From assembly GCA_963377175.1 (NCBI GenBank), contig CAUJNA010000487.1, positions 1 through 64,000 on the forward strand: a stretch of DNA of 64,000 bases, written 5' to 3'. The position numbers were made by a program, and so were the translations under genes. Source of the stretch: Effrenium voratum. Lineage: Eukaryota; Sar; Dinophyceae; Suessiales; Symbiodiniaceae. Shown one piece after another: positions 22,101 to 29,332 of this stretch. A model generated the notes under the pieces. The model saw nothing but the letters and a program-made list of their open reading frames with translations. It did not search any database and was not told where the DNA came from. Each line of letters begins with the position of its first letter. Position 1 is the first letter of the stretch.

Positions 22101-22963
22101 AAGCAGATTTCTTAAAACCATACATTGATTTCAATACCGAAAAACGAAAGAATGCTAAAACTGAATTTGAAAAAGATTTATTCAAATTATTAAATAACGC
22201 TGTATATGGAAAAACACTCGAAAACGTTCGTAATCACAATGACTTCAGACTAATCAATACACCTGAACGCTTCCAGAAATTAGTAAATAAACCATCATAC
22301 AAACATAGACACATTATAAATGAAGATTTAGTGGTGGTAGAACTTGAAAAGGCAATGGTAGAATTAGATAAACCTATTTATATGGGTCTATCAATTTTAG
22401 ATTATTCTAAAATTCATATGTATTCTTTTTATTATGATGTATTAAAACCTAAATATAACGATAAAATAAAATTAGCATATACTGACACTGATAGTTTTAT
22501 TATCCATGTTGAAACTGATGATATTTACACAGATTTTAAGCTTATAAATCAACATATGGATTTTTCAGATTATCCTAAAAATCATGAATGTTATAATGCT
22601 TCTAATAAAAAAGTTCTTGGGAAAATGAAGGATGAGTTATCAGGGAAAATAATGACACACTTCATAGGATTGAAACCTAAATCATATTGTTATAAAGTGT
22701 ATGGAGAAGATGAAGAACATAAGAGGAGTAAAGGCATTGTTAAACATAAAGTGGCGACCTGTTTAAACTATGACAAGTATGAAGAAACATTAAATGGTGA
22801 TTTGAAGGATAAAGTTGAATTTAACACTATACGCTCAAAAAACCATCAAATATATAGCATTAATCAAGTTAAGTTTTCGCTTAGTAACTATGATAATAAA
22901 AGGTGGTGGCTAGATACTTGTAGCAGTTTACCGTATGGTCATTATTCTATAAAATATTCATAA
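19118..22963 (+). CDS. polB: Protein-primed family B DNA polymerase (pPolB)
   Basis: 1281 residues. In order: an N-terminal region of about 370 residues with no clear motif (in Polintons the terminal-protein-like part), a C2H2-like finger (H-Y-C-H-Y-C ... H-Y-E-T-G-C, about 374-398), exonuclease motif I (V-V-Y-G-D-F-E-C, about 431), a zinc/endonuclease VII-like patch (C-S-I-C about 519; V-R-D-H-C-H-F-T-G about 552-560; C-N-L-D-Y), Exo II (F-H-N-L-K-N-Y-D-S-H), Exo III (Y-L-L-S-D-V-F), polymerase motif A (Y-L-D-A-N-N-L-Y-G, about 857-865), motif B (N-N-A-V-Y-G-K) and motif C (Y-T-D-T-D-S, about 1121). All catalytic residues expected for proofreading and synthesis are present. It should replicate the linear genome from its terminal repeats. 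Oddity: a GC-rich in-frame insertion near codons 535-553. Confidence 0.95.
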   Translation: MKHVIDYLLNNDKAEIPKRGNKELKSIIIDGRQFRYNKEKPISNVLNKKLKSEARTNEYNSYATKTLRSTYLKQRMKNAMTKYAIKNKFQVTDQQSAFKSYANSIKLVNKHFQGEKALSMIHHQKDRLLTFLKTNRAMKLNIRAEGLFYHYYDDDGVIKHTEILYNLPATRSNIYNETDLDEAIEKSIKEILLNIEKLEGSASNLKFIKILSITIHYDKYDPTRAGSYIDLPEWIKLKKACINIKNKDNKCFKYSVQSVVFDIINKSNSQEMFHYNKLNDNILNWEGVKFPTGNKDIERFEENNSKLVSINVYEIDDTLNEKKIIIDYRTKTRDAKHQINLLKIEINNNNHYVVIKSLSRLMNWQTNKNDQPKHYCHYCSHAFTRKDLLTKHYETGCMATHGQQFKLPKEGSYIEFEKYNTKLKCPFVVYGDFECITVNSNNGIKGTYQEHKPCGYMLNVVNSIDNTSQPFLYRGEDCLDHFVNKLREIKKDIFDKMNVNKPMDITDEQEAEFRKATVCSICNKNFKPEDTKVRDASPEAHETTLSSKGRKVRDHCHFTGEYRGCAHEKCNLDYSFRYFKIPVFFHNLKNYDSHLIIGKANEINKELNENKRIDVIAQNSEKFITFSFGSLQFKDSMAFLSASLDKLVKLNKYDIVGKDEHDKPIYKKRNDWKDNFRFSSANPYIRNKTDLDLLTEKGVYPYDYMNSFDKFNESQLPNIEDFYSKLYEEGITDTQHTRAKVIWDNFNIKNLGEYHDLYLMTDAYLLSDVFENFRDMCLNFYGLDPAHYITLPNYSWSAFLSLTGVRLQQIHNKDMYEMIEKGLRGGMTQCAHKKVEANNKYMNEQYDLSKPSSYISYLDANNLYGLAMSKKLPFDNFNWYFSRMDEKKVLSYSDDDDKGYILEVDLEYPKELHDLHRDYPLAPEIMSVSENMLSPVQKEIHKKYYGKDASDEKTNKLILNVMDKKKYVLHISALKFYLEHGLKLKKVHRVISFNQADFLKPYIDFNTEKRKNAKTEFEKDLFKLLNNAVYGKTLENVRNHNDFRLINTPERFQKLVNKPSYKHRHIINEDLVVVELEKAMVELDKPIYMGLSILDYSKIHMYSFYYDVLKPKYNDKIKLAYTDTDSFIIHVETDDIYTDFKLINQHMDFSDYPKNHECYNASNKKVLGKMKDELSGKIMTHFIGLKPKSYCYKVYGEDEEHKRSKGIVKHKVATCLNYDKYEETLNGDLKDKVEFNTIRSKNHQIYSINQVKFSLSNYDNKRWWLDTCSSLPYGHYSIKYS
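20720..20776 (+). repeat. GC-rich palindromic insertion inside polB
   Basis: About 57 bp, roughly 56% GC in an AT-rich gene. Holds two hairpins: GCCTCGCCAGAGGC and CTTTCTTCCAAAGGAAGAAAG. It interrupts the zinc patch so that K-V-R-D occurs twice (before A-S-P and before H-C-H), consistent with an insertion that duplicated its target and kept the frame (19 codons). Confidence 0.7.
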
Positions 22964-22977
22964 AGGAAAGATGAGTT

Positions 22978-23628
22978 ATGATAAATATAAATATGAACAA
23001 ATATCAAAAAGGGCAGATTTACAAGATTGTTGATGTATGTTATAATAAGTGTTATGTTGGTTCTACCTGTGAAGGATTAAGTCAGAGAATGGCAAGACAT
23101 AGGCATCAATACAATTCATATTTGAAAGGAAAACACGGACACACAAAAGCATTTGATATATTTGATGAATACGGAATTGAAAATTGTAAGATTGAATGGA
23201 TTGAAGATTGTCCATGTCAAAGTAGAAAAGAACTTGAGGCAAGGGAAGGAAGTTATATTCAAAATACAAAATGTGTTAATAAAGTAATGGTCGGCAGAAC
23301 TAAGGAACAATATAGACAAGACAACAAAGAACGAAAAAGACAAATTGACAAACACTACAGAGAAACTAATAAAAACAAAATAAAAGAGAAAAGAGAAGAA
23401 AAGAAAGACTATTACGATGAATACAACAAGAACTGGAAAGCGAACAACAAAGAATATATAAGTGAATACAACAAAGCATGGAACAAGAAAAACAAAGAGC
23501 ACATAGCACAGAAAGCAGATTGTCCTGTTTGTGGAGCAACCGTTAGAAAGTATGATTTGAAGATACACCAAAAAACCACAAAGTGTCAATCATTTCTTAA
23601 CTCACTAGAAGCAGTTCATGACGATTAA
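22978..23628 (+). CDS. GIY-YIG endonuclease with C-terminal zinc finger (copy 1)
   Basis: 216 residues. N-terminal GIY-YIG core: G-Q-I-Y-K-I-V (12-18) and C-Y-V-G-S-T, with the conserved Arg in S-Q-R-M-A-R-H and a Glu in E-A-R-E-G-S. The middle is a charged K/E/N-rich linker. The end carries C-P-V-C-G-A-T-V-R-K-Y-D-L-K-I-H, a Cys/His finger that may bind DNA. Begins 14 bp after polB, same strand; its 3' end overlaps the convergent integrase gene by 32 bp. GIY-YIG enzymes are often homing-type nucleases; a role in viral recombination or genome cutting is inference. Confidence 0.85.
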   Translation: MININMNKYQKGQIYKIVDVCYNKCYVGSTCEGLSQRMARHRHQYNSYLKGKHGHTKAFDIFDEYGIENCKIEWIEDCPCQSRKELEAREGSYIQNTKCVNKVMVGRTKEQYRQDNKERKRQIDKHYRETNKNKIKEKREEKKDYYDEYNKNWKANNKEYISEYNKAWNKKNKEHIAQKADCPVCGATVRKYDLKIHQKTTKCQSFLNSLEAVHDD

Positions 23629-24538
23629 ACTTTTTAGTTAGTCCATCTAATTTATAATATCGATTATTAAGCATATCCATGCCTACAAGTATTACCTTGT
23701 ATTTTCTCTCGCTCCAATGGTTGAAACTTTCTTTCTTAGAAACAAAATTTCCCTTACCTTTGCTATAAACTTTAACAGAATCTCCCTCAGTCACATTTGG
23801 ATACTTTCTATTATGCTTTTCTTTCAGTATTTGGTTAGCTCTAACATCTAAAACATTGTCTAAATCGTGTGCTTTGTTTGGTGTTGTTTGTGTGCTACTA
23901 TGTATTTGACTACTATTATATTTCTTCAGGGATACTTTCATCATTTCAACCCATGACCCTTTATGATGACGAAGTCTATCACTAATCATTTTCTTAATTG
24001 TTCTAATCATTCTCTCCGCTTGTGATGCATGAGTTTTAGTAATAATTAATTCAATTCCTTCACCTTTCAAATAATTCTGTATCTTCTTACTATTTAATGC
24101 TCCTTCGTCATCACTATATATACTAAGTGGATAGCCTAGAACTTTAAAACATTCCAACATAGCATTGAAAAAAGTTTCAATATCATTAATTTCCATTGGA
24201 ACTATATGACACTTTTTACTGAAAATATCGATACAAACAAAACCAAATTTAGGTTGATTTTTAACATCAACACCAACGTCATTTAACAAACTTGACATGA
24301 CCATTAAATCAATTTGGAATTCATATTTTGGAAAAGGTGCCGTGTATGAATTGTAGTTCTTATAATTTCTTGTTTGCTTGTTTGGTTGAGATTTCATCCA
24401 TTTAGAAACATAATCTAATGTAAAACCTGCTTCAACTTTATTCGCTTTTTCATATAAATCTCTAACAGAACCGAACCCCTCATCAACATTGTAGAACAAC
24501 TTATGTAGAATTTCATCCTTATCTAATTTCCTACTCAT
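23597..24538 (-). CDS. int: DDE (rve-type) integrase
   Basis: 313 residues. The retroviral-type core shows F-Q-I-D-L-M (Asp77), I-Y-S-D-D-E-G-A-L-N-S (Asp143/144) and H-A-S-Q-A-E-R-M-I-R-T-I-K (Glu175), the D-D-E triad of Polinton and retroelement integrases. A small beta-rich C-terminal domain follows (G-D-S-V-K-V-Y ... Y-K-V-I-L-V-G), like the SH3/chromo-like ends of these enzymes. It joins processed viral ends to staggered cuts in host DNA, which explains the short direct G5 repeats at the borders. Overlaps the 3' end of the GIY-YIG gene; a hairpin-rich spacer separates it from the upstream 111-codon gene. No lesion seen. Confidence 0.93.
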   Translation of the reverse strand: MSRKLDKDEILHKLFYNVDEGFGSVRDLYEKANKVEAGFTLDYVSKWMKSQPNKQTRNYKNYNSYTAPFPKYEFQIDLMVMSSLLNDVGVDVKNQPKFGFVCIDIFSKKCHIVPMEINDIETFFNAMLECFKVLGYPLSIYSDDEGALNSKKIQNYLKGEGIELIITKTHASQAERMIRTIKKMISDRLRHHKGSWVEMMKVSLKKYNSSQIHSSTQTTPNKAHDLDNVLDVRANQILKEKHNRKYPNVTEGDSVKVYSKGKGNFVSKKESFNHWSERKYKVILVGMDMLNNRYYKLDGLTKKFNRHELLLVS

Positions 24539-24550
24539 TATAAATTACAT

Positions 24551-24618
24551 GATATTATTTTTGAATAATATCAAACAATTTAAAAATTACATGATATTAT
24601 TTTTTTAATAATATCATG
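24551..24618. terminator. Paired AT hairpins between the 111-codon gene and integrase
   Basis: Two perfect inverted repeats: GATATTATT/AATAATATC (24551-24572) and CATGATATTATT/AATAATATCATG (24590-24618). They lie 3' of the 111-codon minus-strand gene and 5' of integrase. Likely transcript-end or promoter structures; function inferred from position. Confidence 0.5.
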
Positions 24619-24621
24619 CAA

Positions 24622-24957
24622 TTATACTAAATGCTTTTGACATTTCTTAGACTTCCTATGTTTTGATAAATTTGATTTACAACTCAATTGACATCCGCAA
24701 ATATCACAAATACATGTTTGTTTTGTCTTTTCTTTATAGTATGTTTTAAAATAGTTATCATCATTTGGTTTCCTATTGTAGTATCCGTTATCCTGTTTTC
24801 TCCATTCAGCATTTTTTGTCTTCGGTTCTTCTTCTGATGATATGTCGCTTGTTTCTGAACTAATAAATTCATCATTTCCTATACTGTTCCATAACATATC
24901 AAACATATCATTAGTCATTGTCATTTTCACGCCATTATCAACAAAATATGACGGCAT
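24622..24957 (-). CDS. PLV small protein with C-terminal Cys/His finger
   Basis: 111 residues: an acidic Ser/Glu-rich middle (S-S-E-T-S-D-I-S-S-E-E-E) and a C-terminal C-D-I-C-G-C-Q-L-S-C-K-S-N-L-S-K-H finger ending K-K-C. Not otherwise recognised. Upstream of and co-directional with integrase (83-bp spacer), so the two may be expressed together. The finger resembles those on the GIY-YIG proteins, suggesting a shared nucleic-acid-binding module. Confidence 0.7.
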   Translation of the reverse strand: MPSYFVDNGVKMTMTNDMFDMLWNSIGNDEFISSETSDISSEEEPKTKNAEWRKQDNGYYNRKPNDDNYFKTYYKEKTKQTCICDICGCQLSCKSNLSKHRKSKKCQKHLV

Positions 24958-25159
24958 TATATTTTATATATTAAAGGTGATTATTCTTTAAGTGATTTTT
25001 TATTATTTTCCTATAATTAGACTTTTATTTTATTATTATTATTATTATTATTTATTTGTATTATTATTATTATTATTTATTATTTTTATTTATTTATCAT
25101 TATTATTATTATTATTTATTTATTCTTATCTTCATCATTTTATGTCTAAATCATTTTTG
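24958..25159. repeat. TTA-rich microsatellite spacer in the PLV
   Basis: Imperfect TTA/TTAT repeats at about 25033-25130 between two minus-strand genes. The 61-codon plus-strand frame over it is only F/Y/L low complexity. Confidence 0.7.
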
Positions 25160-26236
25160 TTATTTCTTATATATTAATTCACGGTATAATGTTTGAATTG
25201 GTTTTATATCGTCCTTTTTGTTTTTGTTGTTTTTCCATTTATCAAACATATCTTTGTATTTACTAAATTGATTTTTTGTTATTTTCCCTTTGTTCAATCC
25301 TTCTTTGAATGCTTCGTCCAACAGTTGTATGTTCATTCTTGAGGGTGCTGTTTTGTCTTTTTGTATTGTCTTTTTTGGTTTGGTTATTTCAGGTGTCTTG
25401 TCGTCTTTATCTTTGTCAGGTTGCAATCCAGATGATGCACCTTGCGCTATTTCAGGAGTGTGCTGTATTGCTTTTAGCATCTTCTTTTTTTCTTCTTTGT
25501 TCGTTTTACTTTTTGCTTTTGGTCTCATCTCTTCTGGTGCGTCTCGTTCTTGTCGTTTTTGTGCGTCATCTCTGATGTTTTCTATCGCCATTGTCTCGCT
25601 TTCATCCATTGTTATTGCTTCCAATGGTGCCTTAGCTTTTGCTTTTGCCTTCGCTTCTGCTTTTTTCGTTTTTGATTGTTTAATTACTTTTGCTACTGCC
25701 TCTGGCGACTGGGAAGAACTTGAAGCAACTGTTGCGTTAAGATTTGCCATATCTTGAAATGCTTGTGTTCCTTGAAATATATTTGCTAAATCTTGACCTA
25801 AACTTTCATCAGTTTGTTTCATTCTTTGTAACCTTTGGTTCATATCATCAAAATGTTGTTTTCTAACGCTTTGAGAAATATAACTGATTTGTTGTTCGTG
25901 TTGTTCTTCTGCTTCGTCCATTGTAGCATCCAGCGCTTCTGTTGCTTCATCTCTTAAATCATCCATTTCATCGTCCTTCGCTATATCAAACTGTTCTGTT
26001 TGATTTTTCTCATCTAACATTTTTTGAAAGTGTTGTTGTCTCAAATCTACTGTATTATTATCATAAACTGTTCCTAATGGACTATCACGAAAATAATAAG
26101 CGTTTCTGTCTATTACATCTCTTATATTCTTATTTTTATATTCTTCCTTTGTAATTTCCTTTATCAGTTCATTATAAGACGGTCTTAATCTTAACTGTGA
26201 TTTTAATGTTTTCATCTGCATATCATCTAATCTCAT
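25160..26236 (-). CDS. PLV coiled-coil/low-complexity protein, possible virion component
   Basis: 358 residues. N-terminal part (about 30-60) carries I-R-D-V-I-D-R-N-A-Y-Y, echoed by I-S-D-V-I-D-R-K-A in the next gene upstream (26291-26755). The middle is E/D/Q-rich and likely coiled coil; a run of K-A-E-A-K-A-K-A-K-A-K-A follows, then a basic linker and a K-rich helical tail (G-L-N-K-G-K-I-T-K-N-Q-F). No enzymatic motif. Lies in the minus-strand cluster leading from the penton gene, so a structural or scaffold role is possible but unproven. Confidence 0.75.
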   Translation of the reverse strand: MRLDDMQMKTLKSQLRLRPSYNELIKEITKEEYKNKNIRDVIDRNAYYFRDSPLGTVYDNNTVDLRQQHFQKMLDEKNQTEQFDIAKDDEMDDLRDEATEALDATMDEAEEQHEQQISYISQSVRKQHFDDMNQRLQRMKQTDESLGQDLANIFQGTQAFQDMANLNATVASSSSQSPEAVAKVIKQSKTKKAEAKAKAKAKAPLEAITMDESETMAIENIRDDAQKRQERDAPEEMRPKAKSKTNKEEKKKMLKAIQHTPEIAQGASSGLQPDKDKDDKTPEITKPKKTIQKDKTAPSRMNIQLLDEAFKEGLNKGKITKNQFSKYKDMFDKWKNNKNKKDDIKPIQTLYRELIYKK

Positions 26237-26248
26237 TGGTATATAAAA

Positions 26249-26280
26249 TTAATTAGATTATAATTTATTAATCTAATTAA
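26249..26280. terminator. AT hairpin after the 154-codon gene
   Basis: Perfect 12-bp inverted repeat TTAATTAGATTA/TAATCTAATTAA with an 8-nt loop, in the 54-bp gap between two minus-strand genes. Confidence 0.5.
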
Positions 26281-26290
26281 TCTAATTAAT

Positions 26291-26755
26291 TTAATCAAAA
26301 TCAAAATCTTGTCTTAATTGATTGATTATTCCTTTCTTCTTCTTAATCATTTCTGAATAGGATTTACCAGTTTCACTTGATGGGTGATGTCTCAATTTTT
26401 CACTTTCCAACCTTTGGATTTCATTAAAATACGCCTGTGCTTCTTCTTGATATCTTCTTTTATTTTGAAATACAGCATAATCTTTTTTAGCGCTATGACG
26501 TTCTAATTGTTCTTGTAATTCTTTCAAATATGTGTAATTAGGTTGGTGTGCCTTGTTGTCTCCTTCATAATAGTAATGTTGAGTTGATTTATATTTATTC
26601 TTCTTTTTTGGTTTGTTTGTTTCAAAAACTGCTTTTCTATCAATAACATCACTGATATTCGGTTTGTCTTTATTTTGTGGTTCTGTTATTCTATTTACAA
26701 CGTTGTCATAAATTTCTCTACGACGCATAAGCAATTGTTTTTTATCAATAATCAT
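26291..26755 (-). CDS. PLV hypothetical protein sharing a D-V-I-D-R motif with its neighbour
   Basis: 154 residues, K/E/Q-rich, charged and probably helical. Contains I-S-D-V-I-D-R-K-A-V-F near residue 40, like the 358-residue protein downstream, in a similar N-terminal setting (both start with a basic helix). The two may be paralogues or bind the same partner. No known family recognised. Tightly packed: 18 bp from the upstream zinc-finger gene. Confidence 0.7.
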   Translation of the reverse strand: MIIDKKQLLMRRREIYDNVVNRITEPQNKDKPNISDVIDRKAVFETNKPKKKNKYKSTQHYYYEGDNKAHQPNYTYLKELQEQLERHSAKKDYAVFQNKRRYQEEAQAYFNEIQRLESEKLRHHPSSETGKSYSEMIKKKKGIINQLRQDFDFD

Positions 26756-26773
26756 TATATAATAATAATTAGA

Positions 26774-27340
26774 TTAAATAATTTTATTTGCTAAATTACT
26801 AATTTTCTGTTTATTTTTATTATCTCGTTCCATTTTAATATTATTGTAACGGTCTTTTGCAGTTTCAAACACTTTATTTGCTGTGCTTTCTATATGTTGT
26901 TTTAACCTTTCTTCAACTCTTCTTTCTATTTCTTGTTCATCAACTTTTGGTAAATTATCCTTCACTCTATTACAGACATCATCTTTAAACTCTTCTGCTT
27001 GTTGTGGATGCATAATTTTTCTTCGAACAACTTTGTTAGGGTCTGGTTCTTTTTTAACTGGTATTCCATTACAGTTATGACGATATTTGAAAGTGTATTT
27101 TGTTAAATATTTTTTACATTTTGGACATTCCACTTTTTCAGTTGAGTATGTTTTAGATTTTAATTCTTGCTTTGGTTCGTGTTCTCCTTCTACTTTATTA
27201 TTTTCTTCATTTATAATATTATTAGTTTCTACTTCTTTACTTTCTTCATTAATAATAGGTTCTTCTTTAATTTCTTCTACTTCCTTAGGTGCTTCATTAT
27301 TTTCAATGCCTACATCTACTATTTCAATATTTTTAACCAT
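26774..27340 (-). CDS. PLV acidic protein with zinc finger
   Basis: 188 residues. Residues about 1-65 are extremely E/N-rich and acidic. A C-P-K-C-K-K-Y-L-T-K-Y-T-F-K-Y-R-H-N-C finger follows (about 73-91), then a basic P-D-P-N-K-V-V-R-R-K segment and a long charged helix. Domain order (acidic tail, finger, coil) suits a DNA- or virion-associated factor. No family recognised. Confidence 0.7.
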   Translation of the reverse strand: MVKNIEIVDVGIENNEAPKEVEEIKEEPIINEESKEVETNNIINEENNKVEGEHEPKQELKSKTYSTEKVECPKCKKYLTKYTFKYRHNCNGIPVKKEPDPNKVVRRKIMHPQQAEEFKDDVCNRVKDNLPKVDEQEIERRVEERLKQHIESTANKVFETAKDRYNNIKMERDNKNKQKISNLANKII

Positions 27341-27372
27341 ATAATTAGTATATGATAAATATTTATATTACA

Positions 27373-27418
27373 ATATTTTAATATAATTTGTATATAATAA
27401 ATAATTATATTAAAATAT
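27373..27418. terminator. 16-bp perfect AT hairpin after the penton gene
   Basis: ATATTTTAATATAATT (27373-27388) pairs with AATTATATTAAAATAT (27403-27418); 14-nt loop. Immediately 3' of the minus-strand penton gene and 5' of the next gene. The longest of the spacer hairpins. Confidence 0.55.
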
Positions 27419-27433
27419 CTATTATATGCTTTT

Positions 27434-28269
27434 CTAACCTTCAAAAAATGTTAAACTAAAACTACTTGTTGTTCCATTCATATTTAAAACTCTACCCGAT
27501 GCATCAGTAAATCTAAAATGTAATCTTCTTAATGAACGCATACTAACATCATTAGCATCATTTAAAATTAGTTCATTATCATATATGAGGTTGCCGAATG
27601 ATGTTAAAACTGGTACTTTCTTTATTATTGATGAAGTACCAAAACTACATAACTGGTTCCCATTAGAAAGTTCATTACAATGAATATATATATTTTTTAA
27701 CAGGTAAAAATGATATAAATCCACTAACAAACGGGTCTGCAGTACTATTTACTTTTTCAGTAGTATTTCCTAAAATGTCATTAATACTATTAGGATAATC
27801 TCTATCATAATCAATACCAAAACTGTAATTTGTTTTTAATTCTTTATCTGTATGGATTATAAAAAAAATAAGAAATATAATTACAACTTATAGTTATATT
27901 ATTTGTTTTTAATGAATAACTACAAGTAAAAAAATTACTGTTTCCATCAGTTCCATTAGTAGCAGTGTTCAATTTATTTTGTAATTCGGTTGCTAATTCA
28001 CTACCTACATAACTACCTTTATCAGGTGCTACAATAAAATAATATACTGGTGCTCCTATTAATATCCCTCCTAATGTTAAATATAATCTGTTATTTAAAT
28101 TATCTTCAATTGGATAAAATGAATTAGCGATAGATACTTCGTGACAAATCATTTTAGTATTTGGTCCGCATTCTTGTTGCTCTCTTAAATTAATAACAAA
28201 ATCTGATGTAGATTGACTGTCATTTAAATCACGATAAGCACTGTTGATATATATGTTACGAAATCTCAT
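27434..28269 (-). pseudogene. Minor capsid (penton) protein gene, two frameshifts
   Basis: About 278 codons in three frames. The first 141-codon frame opens with N-I-Y-I-N-S-A-Y-R-D-L-N and S-T-S-D-F-V-I-N-L, a start typical of Polinton/PLV penton (single jelly-roll) proteins. Homology-like sequence continues after a shift at an A8 run (27861-27868) and again after one at a T6 run (27693-27698), ending S-F-S-L-T-F-F-E-G. Both shifts fall in homopolymers, so sequencing or assembly error is as likely as true decay. The penton plugs the five-fold vertices of the capsid. Divergent from the lipase gene across a 42-bp spacer. Confidence 0.75.
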
Positions 28270-28311
28270 TATATTAATTAATTAGATTCTTTTTTTATAA
28301 TTTAATTATAT
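28270..28311. promoter_or_regulatory. Divergent AT-rich spacer, likely bidirectional promoter
   Basis: 42 bp of almost pure A/T between the minus-strand penton start and the plus-strand lipase start, including TTATAATTTAATTATATATG reading into the lipase. Position implies promoters for both; no defined box can be proved by eye. Confidence 0.45.
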
Positions 28312-29067
28312 ATGAAGAATAAATACAGTTTTTATGATAATAAAAACGCTACGAAGTACAAATATTATTTAAAAGAAGGACGCTTGGGATGCGAGGCTCT
28401 GCCGTCGCATCGCAAAGAATGCGATGCTCCTGCGTCGCGACAATTAAAATCATACAATCCGCTTCATCAAGGATATAGCGAAATGTATAGAAAAATAATT
28501 AATGAAATTCAACAAGAAAAATCATTATTCAAACCTAAATATAATAATAATTTATCTGACACAGAAGGATTAAACAAAGCATATACAAATGGTAAAGGTT
28601 TCTTTGTTGATGGCAATAAACTATATGTAGCAGGCACATTTGGTAAATCCGATATTAAATCAAATATTAATGATATTTTAAGTGATATTACAATTCCTTT
28701 CGGTTTAAGTTCATACAGTGAAAGATACAGAGATATTAGTAATATTCTTGACGAAAACCATAATGTAACCGAAGTGATTAGTCATAGTCTTGGAGCGTCA
28801 GCATCATCAAAATATTTACAAAATAACCCTGATAGAAATATTCGTTTGACAACTTACGGCGCTCCTTTTGTTTCAATGTCATCTAAAAATGATGATAGTT
28901 ATACTAATTTTAGAAGTGGTGGAGATGTGATTAGTATTTTAGACCAAGGTAGTATTCAAACACGAACCAATACTTATAACCCATTAACAAATCATCAATA
29001 TTCAAATTTTCAAGACCAAGGAAAAGAACCAACTGTAGGTGAAGACCCGGTTAAACTTGTGATGTAA
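28312..29067 (+). CDS. Lipase-like alpha/beta hydrolase (class 3 type)
   Basis: 251 residues. The nucleophile elbow is S-H-S-L-G (157-161) with Ser159, preceded by V-T-E-V-I and followed by A-S-A-S-S-K-Y-L, as in class 3 lipases. Downstream R-L-T-T-Y-G-A-P-F fits the strand after the elbow; candidate acid and base are D in G-G-D-V-I-S and a late His (N-H-Q-Y). The upstream K-L-Y-V-A-G-T-F could be the oxyanion strand. No signal peptide. Could cut membrane lipids at entry or exit; role inferred. A GC-rich palindromic insertion occupies about codons 24-43, before the catalytic fold. Lies 42 bp from the divergent penton gene. Confidence 0.75.
   Translation: MKNKYSFYDNKNATKYKYYLKEGRLGCEALPSHRKECDAPASRQLKSYNPLHQGYSEMYRKIINEIQQEKSLFKPKYNNNLSDTEGLNKAYTNGKGFFVDGNKLYVAGTFGKSDIKSNINDILSDITIPFGLSSYSERYRDISNILDENHNVTEVISHSLGASASSKYLQNNPDRNIRLTTYGAPFVSMSSKNDDSYTNFRSGGDVISILDQGSIQTRTNTYNPLTNHQYSNFQDQGKEPTVGEDPVKLVM
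28381..28440 (+). repeat. GC-rich palindromic insertion inside the lipase gene
   Basis: 60 bp, about 63% GC in an AT-rich gene. Overlapping hairpins: TGCGA...TCGCA, then GCATCGC...GCGATGC. In-frame; encodes G-C-E-A-L-P-S-H-R-K-E-C-D-A-P-A-S-R. It resembles the polB insertion in style, not closely in sequence. Confidence 0.65.
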
Positions 29068-29093
29068 TTATTTATATAAATTATTATATAAGA

Positions 29094-29285
29094 ATGCCTA
29101 ATAATGATATAAAAAATACGATAAATCCTAAAAAGAAAGTCAGTTATGATGACATTAAAAAGATTGTAGAAGACGAACCTAATTATAAGGTTGAAAACAA
29201 TAATATTAAAAATAAGTCTAAAAAACTATTAAATAAAAATTCTAAAAAAGAAGTTATAGATTATTCACACTTTAAAATAAATTAA
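29094..29285 (+). CDS. PLV small basic protein
   Basis: 63 residues, K/N-rich, with no recognised motif. Sits 26 bp after the lipase and before the capsid gene, followed directly by a perfect hairpin. Could be a small virion or DNA-binding peptide; conservation in related PLVs would decide whether it is real. Confidence 0.5.
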   Translation: MPNNDIKNTINPKKKVSYDDIKKIVEDEPNYKVENNNIKNKSKKLLNKNSKKEVIDYSHFKIN

Positions 29286-29323
29286 TTTAATAATAGAATA
29301 ATATAATATTTTCTATTATTAAA
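29286..29323. terminator. 13-bp AT hairpin just upstream of the capsid gene
   Basis: TTTAATAATAGAA/TTCTATTATTAAA with a 12-nt loop, starting one base after the stop of the 63-codon gene and 9 bp before the capsid start. May end the upstream transcript and/or mark the late capsid promoter. Confidence 0.5.
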
Positions 29324-29332
29324 TATATAAAG

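Noticed and set aside
24992..25177. 61-codon plus-strand frame of F, Y, I and L
   Set aside because: Pure TTA-repeat translation in a spacer.
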